DNA of 64,000 bases. Source: Nostoc sp. TH1S01 (lineage in GTDB: Bacteria; Cyanobacteriota; Cyanobacteriia; Cyanobacteriales; Nostocaceae). A model generated the notes under the pieces. It saw only the letters and a list, made by a program, of their open reading frames with translations, made no database searches and had not been told where the DNA came from. This document shows positions 25,062-32,653 of this stretch, one piece after another. The position numbers and the translations under genes are program-made. Positions within the stretch are counted from its first letter, which is position 1. Every line of letters starts with the position of its first letter. The stretch spans positions 95,862 to 159,861 of the forward strand of contig JAGKSW010000054.1 of NCBI GenBank assembly GCA_018993265.1, in the 5' to 3' direction.

Positions 25062-26273
25062 TTACCTCAACAAACCCTGATTATTTAACTGATTAATAAA
25101 ACTATGTACATCCGTTCTGAGGTCATCTTCGTCAACCTCATAGATATTTAATAGTGCGGTGACTATCTGTTCTACATTGCCGTACTCTACCAAGAATTTC
25201 CAAATATCGGCAGCCACACCATTTAACTCAAAGCTGGCTTGCGTTTCCAAATTACCAATGATAATTTCTTCTCCATACTCGCCATAAATAACCTGTAATC
25301 CTGGTTGAATGTTGCCATTACCCTCGTTTTGAACTTGGATGCTAGGAGGGTTTACAGGAGATTTTAGGCGATTTTTTTGACAGATTTCTGGGGGAAGAAA
25401 TCGCCAACCACCTTGCATTTTTTGAGAAATTGGATTCCAAAAAAAGCGGTCTGGTTCATTCCAACTAAAACACAGAGAATCTGTTTTTCCTACCCAATAA
25501 CGCGAACCCGACAATTGGGAGAAAGATTGTTGTTTCCAAGTTTGATAGTGTTCACCTAAATCTTCCTCGCCGTAGTCTGGCAAATCTCTAGCACTCAAAC
25601 AAGCCAAAACGTGAGGTTCTTTGGTAGCGATCGCCTGTCGCAGTTCTGGATGAGAATAAAGATGGGCAAATATAATTTTTGGGTGAGTCTGGCTTTGCAA
25701 GAAATTTCCCAGCCTTGAACCTGTAAACACGCAATCATCTACTACTACCCAAGGAATATCACTAGACTCTGGTGGTTGTAATTGATCGGACTTCAAATCT
25801 AAAGCATAAGCTAGCATTCCCAAGATAATTAACCCGCCACGGGGAACAGCCGTAAAGTGAAATTGCTTTAATTGTTCACGTCCAAAATGTTCTACTAACT
25901 GTGTCGCCAATAGTTGACAGTCTACTTCTGCTTGCTGATAACTCACAAAATGCAAGCGCGATAAACTTCTGTTGAGAGTAAACAGCAAATGTTGTACCCA
26001 GAGTTCTGCTGCTGCATTTAAGCAACCCATCACCGCAATTACAGGTTGAGGGCTGGGACGAACAATCAACTTTACTTCTGGTGTATCATCCCAAGAAGGA
26101 CTGTTAGCGATCGCATCTGCTAAACTCAAAAGTGCTAGTTTTGAGTCAGTTATGCCAAGTTGTCGGCTATAGTGAGCTAAAGCTTCTGGGTCAATGGCAG
26201 TGCTATAAATTTTGGGTACATTGGGATTTAGTAATACTTGCCCCTCATTTTGAACTAAAGTTTGTTGTTCCAT
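25062..26273 (-). CDS. Phosphoribosyltransferase-like protein fused to a PqqD/RRE-like domain
   Basis: 403 residues. The middle region looks like a type I phosphoribosyltransferase: HFTAVPRGGLIILGMLAYALDL (substrate loop) and IPWVVVDDCVFTGSRLG (the PRPP-binding motif with two acidic residues, then TGS). The C-terminal 80 residues, GEEIIIGNLETQASFELNGVAADIWKFLVEYGNVEQIVTALLNIYEVDEDDLRTDVHSFINQL, have the winged-helix layout of PqqD-type RiPP recognition elements. The cluster also has a free-standing RRE protein (31248-31553), so this is a second precursor-binding domain coupled to a catalytic domain. I know of no characterised lasso pathway using such an enzyme; a tailoring step with PRPP or nucleotide is inference. 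Confidence 0.7.
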   Translation of the reverse strand: MEQQTLVQNEGQVLLNPNVPKIYSTAIDPEALAHYSRQLGITDSKLALLSLADAIANSPSWDDTPEVKLIVRPSPQPVIAVMGCLNAAAELWVQHLLFTLNRSLSRLHFVSYQQAEVDCQLLATQLVEHFGREQLKQFHFTAVPRGGLIILGMLAYALDLKSDQLQPPESSDIPWVVVDDCVFTGSRLGNFLQSQTHPKIIFAHLYSHPELRQAIATKEPHVLACLSARDLPDYGEEDLGEHYQTWKQQSFSQLSGSRYWVGKTDSLCFSWNEPDRFFWNPISQKMQGGWRFLPPEICQKNRLKSPVNPPSIQVQNEGNGNIQPGLQVIYGEYGEEIIIGNLETQASFELNGVAADIWKFLVEYGNVEQIVTALLNIYEVDEDDLRTDVHSFINQLNNQGLLR

Positions 26274-26339
26274 AATTTCAACTAAAATGCTTGCTGTAAC
26301 CTTTGTCCAAAGCGAGTCTTACTATCCCTCACTTTCAAT

Positions 26340-27287
26340 TTATACCCCTGCTAAAGAATAGCTATCATCTAATTCTTCGGTACTATTTGCTGCAATATCT
26401 GCCTCCACTAATTGCACAATTTCTGACAGTGCTGCCAAAGAACGCTTTCTTTTTAAACGACGAATGGGTACAGATTTTATTAAACTCGTACTCTGTTGAA
26501 AATGCGCCTTGACAAATTCTGGTGTTGTCAGCAAAGTTGTCGCACGAGAATGGCGGAGTAATTCAACCATTATCTCTTGAACTGAAAGAATTTGAATTGC
26601 ATTTTCAGCCGCTGCCACATTTTCTAAAGCATATATCTGCTTAATTGGTAGGGGTAATTGGCTAAATCCTTCACTTAGAACATTATTTCGTTTTGCACAA
26701 GCCGAATGAACCAAAGATAAATTATCAAATTCATATCCCAATGATGATGCAGAATCAGGTAACAACCTAACTTGAGGATAAGAAGGAAACGTTATGGGAT
26801 GATCACCTTCAACTTGAATAGCCAATACATCATCTGTTAGTAAACCATAACCCTGTTGATGAAAGGCGCTAGCCAAGGTTGATTTACCCCATCCAGAATT
26901 GCCCAAAAAGGCCACAGCCGCACCATTAATATTCACACAACTGGCGTGCAACACCAACAGCCCTCGCTGTCTGAGTAATACTGGTATTGCAGATCCCAAT
27001 ATCATCGACCGAATTAAGCCTTCCTCTGCTTCTGGAACTGGTTCGATAATAATCTGGCTACCATTGTGAACAAAGAATTTGCCTACATCTATACCATCGA
27101 TGGAGGAACTTCCTAAAAAACAGTTTCCCCCATCTACTAACCCAAAATCCGAGTCTGTTAATTTTTTAATATAAATAGTAACATCGGGAATTAGTATTTG
27201 ATTATCTAGCTGTTCATTCCCAACATTCAGTTCCGGTAAAGGTAATTGAGAGTGTATGCAGAGATTGTAGGCAAAGTATATGAACAC
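26340..27287 (-). CDS. HPr kinase-like protein (candidate lasso-peptide kinase)
   Basis: 315 residues. The P-loop is FLGNSGWGKSTLASAFHQQGYGLLTDDVLAI, which matches the HprK/PEP-carboxykinase-like fold: Walker A GxxGxGKS and the two Asp after the next strand. Related kinases in Bacillales lasso clusters (THCK, PadeK) phosphorylate a C-terminal Ser of the precursor. Here none of the three precursors ends in Ser (all end in Leu), so either internal Ser/Thr residues are modified or the protein has another role. It is 67 bp upstream of the PRTase-PqqD gene in the same direction. Confidence 0.8.
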   Translation of the reverse strand: MFIYFAYNLCIHSQLPLPELNVGNEQLDNQILIPDVTIYIKKLTDSDFGLVDGGNCFLGSSSIDGIDVGKFFVHNGSQIIIEPVPEAEEGLIRSMILGSAIPVLLRQRGLLVLHASCVNINGAAVAFLGNSGWGKSTLASAFHQQGYGLLTDDVLAIQVEGDHPITFPSYPQVRLLPDSASSLGYEFDNLSLVHSACAKRNNVLSEGFSQLPLPIKQIYALENVAAAENAIQILSVQEIMVELLRHSRATTLLTTPEFVKAHFQQSTSLIKSVPIRRLKRKRSLAALSEIVQLVEADIAANSTEELDDSYSLAGV

Positions 27288-27512
27288 CTTATTTATTCAC
27301 CTTTAACTACGTGAACAGTTTGAGTCTAAATTCTTTTATCAGGTAAGATATAGGATTTGTATTTGATTGTTGAAAAAAATCAATACACTTTTTCTTCCCT
27401 ATTAATAGTTTCCTATTCCCCTACCTTCACGAGTAATTTCAAGAATCAAATCGGATTGCTATATAAAGATAAGATATATATTTTAAATTTAGCTAATAGT
27501 CAAAGATTCACT

Positions 27513-27704
27513 TTACAAACAAACTTTTGTACCTGGTTTAATTAAACAACCATCATCGGCTGAACCTTGACCATTACTAATGACTGTAGAACCTTTAGGT
27601 GGCCCAAACAAAACGTCTTGACGAGTACCACCACCTGAGATGTTTGTAATTGTACTAATATCCCCGTGGTCAGTGAGTTTTGGTGTACAGTAAAGTTTTT
27701 TCAT
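27513..27704 (-). CDS. Lasso-peptide precursor 3
   Basis: 63 residues from ATG 27704 (a GTG four codons upstream also lies in frame; homology with the other two precursors favours MKKLYCTPK). Leader: Y5, P8, L10, H13-G14 and T20, which is the YxxPxLxxxG..T layout bound by RREs and B2 proteases. Predicted cleavage is after residue 21, giving core ISGGGTRQD.., with Asp at core position 9 for the macrolactam with the Ile1 amine. The tail continues LFGPPKGSTVISNGQGS and ends CLIKPGTKVCL, with two Cys separated by eight residues. Core is 42 residues, unusually long. Confidence 0.82.
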   Translation of the reverse strand: MKKLYCTPKLTDHGDISTITNISGGGTRQDVLFGPPKGSTVISNGQGSADDGCLIKPGTKVCL

Positions 27705-27790
27705 AATCTTCTGCACTAATAATCAAGGAAATCAGCCGAATCTACATTGAAATTTGTTTGGATGCTACGCATTGATTACTTTAATCCAAA

Positions 27791-27881
27791 TAGGACTTAC
27801 GCCTCGTGACGACAAATCAGCCTTTGCGATTACTTCGCTTCGCTCGTAATGACGCAAAACCGTAGTCTTTGCGTAAGTCCT
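27791..27881. repeat. MITE-like element between lasso precursor genes
   Basis: Ends AGGACTTACGC (27792-27802) and GCGTAAGTCCT (27871-27881) are perfect inverted repeats of 11 bp. The interior includes GATTACTTCGCTTCGCTCGTAATGAC, another widespread repeat. It sits between precursors 2 and 3 and is one of several copies of this family in the window. Confidence 0.75.
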
Positions 27882-27929
27882 GCTACAGCTAATTCAGCAA
27901 CTGCATAGCTGAACTTATCAGAATGGTAG

Positions 27930-28118
27930 CTATAAACAGGTCTTTGTTCCTGGAAGAATAATACAAGCATTTAGCGAGCCTTGGCCACTACTAACGGCAG
28001 TCGAACCATTAGGCGAACCAAAGAGAGTATCTCTCCTACTCACGTCTTTAGAAATTTGTGTAACTCTGTTTACAAAGCCATGATGAACTAGCTTTGGTGC
28101 TTCGTAACTTCTCTTCAC
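27930..28118 (-). CDS. Lasso-peptide precursor 2
   Basis: 62 residues from GTG 28118, chosen over the in-frame ATG 12 codons upstream because AGGAG lies seven bases before the GTG and because translation then begins MKRSYEAPKLVHHG, aligned with the other precursors. Leader landmarks Y5, P8, L10, H13-G14, T20 are intact. Predicted core starts at residue 22 (ISKDVSRRD..), Asp at core position 9, then TLFGSPNGSTAVSSGQGS and the tail CIILPGTKTCL. Confidence 0.82.
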   Translation of the reverse strand: MKRSYEAPKLVHHGFVNRVTQISKDVSRRDTLFGSPNGSTAVSSGQGSLNACIILPGTKTCL

Positions 28119-28504
28119 TTTAAGTCTCCTAATTTTTGCTATGGGGTGGAACAATGCAGAAATTGAATTTCATGAATTTCACTACACTAAGTGATTCAGG
28201 AATTACGCAATGAGACAAAAAAAAATCAAGGGTTTGGGAAGGGTGAAGGGGTATAGGGGTTTTTGGGTGTATGTATCCAAAACCCTTACACCCCACACCC
28301 GTTCACCCACACACCCAGTTTCCACAGAAAATCTTTGTGCGTAAGTCCTATGATTTTCAAGAAAGAGCTACAGTTGATAACTTTTTTTGCATCAAGCTGT
28401 AGCTTCTCGTCTAAAGCTATACTGAGATTAGTAGGATGCTAAATGCTGGATGCTTTGCAATGGTCAATTCAGCTAAGGCATCCTCTCCACTCTGAAATTA
28501 CAGC
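28119..28504. other. Gap between precursors 1 and 2 with repeat element
   Basis: No gene. 28197-28350 is a MITE-like element with ends AGGAATTACGCA and TGTGCGTAAGTCCT and a pyrimidine-rich interior (CCCTTACACCCCACACCC..) similar to 19736-19800. The rest (28351-28504) includes the 5' region for precursor 2 and shows nothing else. Confidence 0.65.
28197..28350. repeat. MITE-like element, AGGACTTACGC family, copy 3
   Basis: Left end AGGAATTACGCA (28198-28209) and right end TGCGTAAGTCCT (28338-28349) are inverted with one mismatch. Interior ACACCC-rich sequence is shared with 19736-19800, where the right end TTGCGTAAGTTCTCA is also present. Confidence 0.65.
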
Positions 28505-28693
28505 TTAGAGACAATTGGTGGTTCCAGGACTGATGATACAAGAGTCTAAAGAACCTTGATCATTGCTGACGACAGTTGTACCACCAGGAGGGCCAAACAG
28601 TGTATCTTGACGGGCAGAATCTTGAGTTACAGCGGTAACTTCGTTGACGGAACCGTGGTTGGTTAGTTTTGGTGCAGAGTAGGTTTTTTTCAT
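28505..28693 (-). CDS. Lasso-peptide precursor 1
   Basis: 62 residues from ATG 28693, preceded by GAGGAAAACCACA; longer in-frame starts add 22 codons that do not align with the paralogues. Leader MKKTYSAPKLTNHGSVNEVTA holds Y5, P8, L10, H13-G14 and T20. Predicted core VTQDSARQD.. has Asp at position 9, then TLFGPPGGTTVVSNDQGSL and tail CIISPGTTNCL. It is the first precursor after the cyclase gene (105 bp). Confidence 0.85.
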   Translation of the reverse strand: MKKTYSAPKLTNHGSVNEVTAVTQDSARQDTLFGPPGGTTVVSNDQGSLDSCIISPGTTNCL

Positions 28694-28798
28694 TGTGGTT
28701 TTCCTCAATGTGTGTTTTGTGAATCTGGGTAGTTGCACTGAAAACGTACTGATACCCATTTTTAATAAAAGTACATATATAGATAAAGTTGCATGTAT

Positions 28799-30829
28799 CT
28801 AAGGTTCTAGTTGAGCATGATTTAGCCATAAGGCTAACATCGCTGCTTTCCAGAGCAATAAGTCTATAGAGCTTTGATTGTAATTAAAATTGCTATTGGG
28901 TGCAGTTAGTTTTTCATACATTTGATTTACTGTGTTGGTATTTGCATAGTCCTGGATATTACTAAGATGATTTTGAATAACTTCATCTAATACTCCTTTG
29001 TTGTGATTTAACAAGCCGTAGACAAAACTAGGGGACATATCTGATTTATCGCGGCGCGATCGCACTTTCTCTGGTAAAATTCCCCGCATAGCACGGCGCA
29101 TTACCAAGCGAGACCAGCCCTGATTTAGCTTTTGCTCTGGTGGTAAAGATAAGCAAAACTCGATTAACCGTTTATCCATAAATGGATGACGGTAGTCTAA
29201 ACCAAAGGCCGCTCCATAATGGTCGATGATTTCCAGACCTTGGGTGAGTATGCCTGCGGTAATGTAACGATGATGCAGTTCCCTTTCCGTAGGTGGATGA
29301 ATTTTCCGAGAGTCTTTTAGAGTGTGAATGCGTTTTTTTAGACCACTACGGCGGAAAAAGCGAGGATTAATTAAGGATTCATTTTGAGTTTCTCCTTTAG
29401 AACGTAAAGAAGCGACTGTTGAAGTGATGAACTTAGGTAATAGAGGTTTTAAACCTTGACGCAGAAATAGCGATCGCTTTGAAACTCTAAAATATTTTGT
29501 GAGATTATTCACCTCTTGCACAAACTTTACCCACTTCCCTTGACGCACCAGTTCTGCTAAATAAGGCAGACCGTAGTTTTCTAAGGTTTGGCGTTGTGAA
29601 CTACCCAAAAGGTTATATAACTCCAAAGTTTCTTGCGCGAAAGTAGCCCAGTCGCCCTTTCTCGCCAATTCCACTAAATAACCTTCGCCGTGGGATATGG
29701 TATTATCCCCATCAAAGCCATCTAAAACTACCCTGACTCCAGCATTAGCGGCAGCATTATTTAATCCCCAAATCAAAAAATGCGTAGGCGCTGGAACAGC
29801 TTCATCTTGGTATTGAAAGATTTGCTCTAAATCTGATAATGGGCCTTTTTGGTCAGCATGAACGAAGTGAGGAATCATCCCACCTTGGTCTGTGACAGAC
29901 TCAATAAAGGGACGTTCGTCTGCTTCTGGATAGGCATCAAAAATATTTGAGAAGGTGTGCAACGGTCGATGCTCACCTGCTTGCGCCAACACATACCTTG
30001 CCATCGAGGTGACAGCGGAAGAATCTAAACCGCCGCTGAGATGAGACCCGATAGGAAAAGCACTCCGCAGCCGACACCGTACCGCTTCGGCAAAAATTTC
30101 TTGCAAAGCTGCTGCATACTCTTCATCGGAATTGAGCCGGAGTTCCCGATGGGGGTCAAGAGACCAATAAGAACTAATTTTTATACCCTTCGGACTCACC
30201 GACATCCAACTGGCGGGGGGCAAACGGAAGATTTCTTGATAGAAGGTAATTGACTGGTCTTGCAAAATTGATGCCAGAAAATCGCCTACTTTAATTTCAT
30301 TCAGTTTGCGTTTGACTGCTTCTAGGCACAAAAGTGCTTTGATTTCTGACCCAAAGGCAAATAGTTTTCCGGGTTTGTGGTAATAGTAAAAAGGCTTCAC
30401 GCCCATGTGATCACGAGCGCAGAATAATCTCTGCTTTTGACCATCCCAAATGGCAAAGGCAAAGTCACCCAACAAATATTCTGGACATTGCTCACCCCAT
30501 TTATCGTAAGCAGCCAACACTAAGTCAGTATCAGTGATTTTTTCTGGTGGTAAGTTGTCAAGGTGTAAGGCACTAATCAGTTCATCGCGGTTATCTATGC
30601 GTAAATCGGCTGTGATGGCGATTTCCCTGGCTGAGTTGACCAAAGGCTGTTTCTCTAACAGCGATTCGGGAGTAGTCCACAGCATTCGATGACCCAAGCC
30701 AACAGACCCAGAACACCATACATCTGCACCATCTGGCCCCCGATGAGCGATCGCATCTACCATCAAAGTCAGCTTTTGCTGCTCGACTGGCTGACTATCT
30801 AGATTGTAAATGCCAACTATACCGCTCAT
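28799..30829 (-). CDS. Lasso-peptide macrolactam synthetase (asparagine synthetase B-like)
   Basis: 676 residues. The N-terminal glutaminase-like domain begins MSGIVGIYN: the catalytic Cys2 of class II amidotransferases is Ser, so glutamine hydrolysis is not expected; this is typical of lasso cyclases (McjC/LasC). The C-terminal ATP-pyrophosphatase domain has SGGLDSSAVTSMA (the PP-loop) and later YRHPFMDKRLIEFCLSLP and RRDKSDMSP. It would adenylate the ring Asp and join it to the N-terminal amine of the cleaved core. It starts 3 bp after the B2 stop codon, indicating translational coupling. Confidence 0.92.
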   Translation of the reverse strand: MSGIVGIYNLDSQPVEQQKLTLMVDAIAHRGPDGADVWCSGSVGLGHRMLWTTPESLLEKQPLVNSAREIAITADLRIDNRDELISALHLDNLPPEKITDTDLVLAAYDKWGEQCPEYLLGDFAFAIWDGQKQRLFCARDHMGVKPFYYYHKPGKLFAFGSEIKALLCLEAVKRKLNEIKVGDFLASILQDQSITFYQEIFRLPPASWMSVSPKGIKISSYWSLDPHRELRLNSDEEYAAALQEIFAEAVRCRLRSAFPIGSHLSGGLDSSAVTSMARYVLAQAGEHRPLHTFSNIFDAYPEADERPFIESVTDQGGMIPHFVHADQKGPLSDLEQIFQYQDEAVPAPTHFLIWGLNNAAANAGVRVVLDGFDGDNTISHGEGYLVELARKGDWATFAQETLELYNLLGSSQRQTLENYGLPYLAELVRQGKWVKFVQEVNNLTKYFRVSKRSLFLRQGLKPLLPKFITSTVASLRSKGETQNESLINPRFFRRSGLKKRIHTLKDSRKIHPPTERELHHRYITAGILTQGLEIIDHYGAAFGLDYRHPFMDKRLIEFCLSLPPEQKLNQGWSRLVMRRAMRGILPEKVRSRRDKSDMSPSFVYGLLNHNKGVLDEVIQNHLSNIQDYANTNTVNQMYEKLTAPNSNFNYNQSSIDLLLWKAAMLALWLNHAQLEP

Positions 30830-30832
30830 GAT

Positions 30833-31264
30833 TTATATCCCTGATAAAGACGGCAATAAAGTAAAGCGCGAGAGATCAGGAAGGTAGCCGATGACAACCT
30901 TTCCTTGAGTTTCAATCCAAGCATGAGCTTCTAAATTTCCTGCTTCACCTTTCATCACCCCGATACGCAATTCTGGTGCGTAACCGTAACGAGTCATTAA
31001 TACTTGGCAAGTTAAGGCTCTAGCCAGGCATTTAGCTCCACCAGGTGTGTAACGTGTGCTAGCATCAATCGCCCAAACAATTTTGTTGAAAGAAATTTGT
31101 TCTAATCTGGGGTTTGGCTTACTAAGTTTATTTATAAGTTTTCTTAAAGTATTAAATGATAGTAGTCGCATTCCTAGCCGCACTAATCCCAGCAAAACGA
31201 ATGTCTTCCATAAAAGTTGGCGATCGCTGTTGGTGAGTTGCAGTAATTTAAACAGACGCTTCAT
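30833..31264 (-). CDS. Lasso-peptide biosynthesis B2 protein (leader peptidase)
   Basis: 143 residues with a transglutaminase-like cysteine protease core: Cys in GGAKCLARALTCQVLMTRYGYAPELRIGV, His in LEAHAWIE and Asp in GYLPDLSRF give the Cys-His-Asp set. The N-terminal half is helical and partly hydrophobic (LLWKTFVLLGLVRLGMRLL). It would cut the leader after residue 21 of each precursor with help from the RRE protein. Its start overlaps the end of the RRE gene by 17 bp. Confidence 0.9.
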   Translation of the reverse strand: MKRLFKLLQLTNSDRQLLWKTFVLLGLVRLGMRLLSFNTLRKLINKLSKPNPRLEQISFNKIVWAIDASTRYTPGGAKCLARALTCQVLMTRYGYAPELRIGVMKGEAGNLEAHAWIETQGKVVIGYLPDLSRFTLLPSLSGI

Positions 31265-31553
31265 TATTAATTTCTATTAATCCCTTAGCTGCTAAGTCTT
31301 CTAGCAAAGTCGAGATATCCTGTTTACATACCTCTGCTTCTACTTCATATTCTGCTAGGATGGCATCTTGAATTTCTTTGACAGTTTTTGGTGATTGAAT
31401 AAAATTCCATACACTAGCCCCTACTTGATTCAGTCCATAGTAAGCACCAGATTTAATGTCAAGTATTACCACCTCTCCTTGTAGTTCTGAACAGATTTGT
31501 TCTTTTGAGGCTACTACACTAAAGTGTTCAGATGAACTTAATTTTGTCATCAT
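31248..31553 (-). CDS. PqqD-family RRE protein (lasso B1)
   Basis: 101 residues. The stretch GEVVILDIKSGAYYGLNQVGASVWNFIQSPKTVKEIQDAILAEYEVEAEVCKQDISTLLEDLAAKGLI has the PqqD fold layout: three beta strands followed by helices. B1 proteins bind the YxxPxLxxxG leader and deliver the precursor to the B2 protease. It is the first gene of the minus-strand cluster. An AT-rich region lies upstream. Confidence 0.9.
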   Translation of the reverse strand: MMTKLSSSEHFSVVASKEQICSELQGEVVILDIKSGAYYGLNQVGASVWNFIQSPKTVKEIQDAILAEYEVEAEVCKQDISTLLEDLAAKGLIEINNEASV

Positions 31554-32653
31554 TCTTCTAGTATAATCACTTATTTTTAATTGTTTCCCCTAAAATTAAT
31601 TTATAACATCATTGTGGAAATTACTGTTACGCAAAAGTGATATCTTCATCCATTGTTTTAATTATAGCTAACTTTATAAAGTAATTGTAAAGCAATTTAA
31701 ATACTCTAATAATATTAGTGTCTATTAACTAATTAATCTCAATAATTTCTGATATCTCTCTAATTTAACACCATATTAACTTGATATCTGCATCAATATC
31801 AATAATAACTTAAGTAATTGCCAATTACTAAAAAGTTTATTCTATTCTCAGTTAGCCATAATACAGGTGTTTGGAGAAAAATCAATTAATATTTTTGACC
31901 GACAAAAGCCAAAAAATTACTCTAAGTATGTAAATAAAAAAAAGTCATAATTTTAACTACATCTGTTAATAGCAAAAATATTTCAAATTCAATATCTCAA
32001 GTCAATATCTCTTTTGAATGATATGTATATTGACCTTGAGTAGGATTTTTATTTAAGTTGGCATATCAAGAATGTAATTCAGCCTTGTAGACATAACAAC
32101 CAAAAAAAAGTTCCCCAAATAGGAAACTTTTTTCAGTCAACTCAGAATGATTACTTTCAGGACTTATACCAATTCACGAAATTACTGATACAAATCTCTT
32201 CCTATGCTCCTCTGCTCCCGGTCGCCGAGCGAAGTCGAGGCGCTGCTTGTCCATTTGTATCATTCTTAAAGTGAAACGGTATAATACCATTTCACTTTAA
32301 GAATGATACAAATCACTTCCCCTGCTCCTCTGCTTCTGGTCGCCGAGAGAAGTTGAGACGCTGCTTGTCCATTTGTATCATTTTTAAAGTGAAACGGTAT
32401 AAGGCGTTGGATTATCAACCGGGAGAGCTTTTGGAATAGGTACCCAATGATGACGATGGCAAGGTAGTTTCTATCGTTGAAGTGGCATGATTTCAGGATG
32501 TTGGGAGTTTAAGTTGGGCTGTACCCACGTATTCAAAGTATTCACAGTTACACGATACACACATATGGAGAGGCGATCGCAATTTTTAGCTATAGTTATG
32601 TAGCTTTGAGTTAATCACCTAACTGGGGTGGTTAATTGTATCGATATGCCCAA
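31554..32653. other. Long gap: AT-rich lasso promoter region, then repeats
   Basis: 31560-32090 is AT-rich and gene-free, presumably the upstream region of the lasso cluster. 32095-32135 holds a hairpin (AAAAGTTCC..GGAAACTTTTTT) resembling a terminator. 32160-32402 is a repeat element listed separately. 32403-32530 reads like decayed coding sequence (YQPGELLE-stop-VPNDDDGKVVSIVEVA-stop) with in-frame stops. No intact gene. Confidence 0.6.
32187..32402. repeat. Tandem MITE-like repeat with large palindrome
   Basis: Two direct copies of about 96 bp (32187-32282 and 32306-32400), each starting GATACAAAT and ending ..ATTTGTATCAT.CTTAAAGTGAAACGGTAT. The junction is a near-perfect 61-bp palindrome: 32253-32282 and 32284-32313 are reverse complements with one mismatch. 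A related start (CACGGAATTCCTGATACAAAT) is at about 53301. Confidence 0.75.

Larger units (their letters stand above)
23177..31553 (-). other. Lasso-peptide-type RiPP gene cluster
   Basis: Transcription order: B1 (RRE), B2 (protease), C (cyclase), precursors 1, 2 and 3, HprK-like kinase, PRTase-PqqD fusion, ABC exporter. All nine genes are on the minus strand with short spacing at the enzyme genes and repeat elements between precursors. All steps for a lasso peptide (recognition, cleavage, cyclisation, export) are present, and two additional putative tailoring genes follow. Confidence 0.88.
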
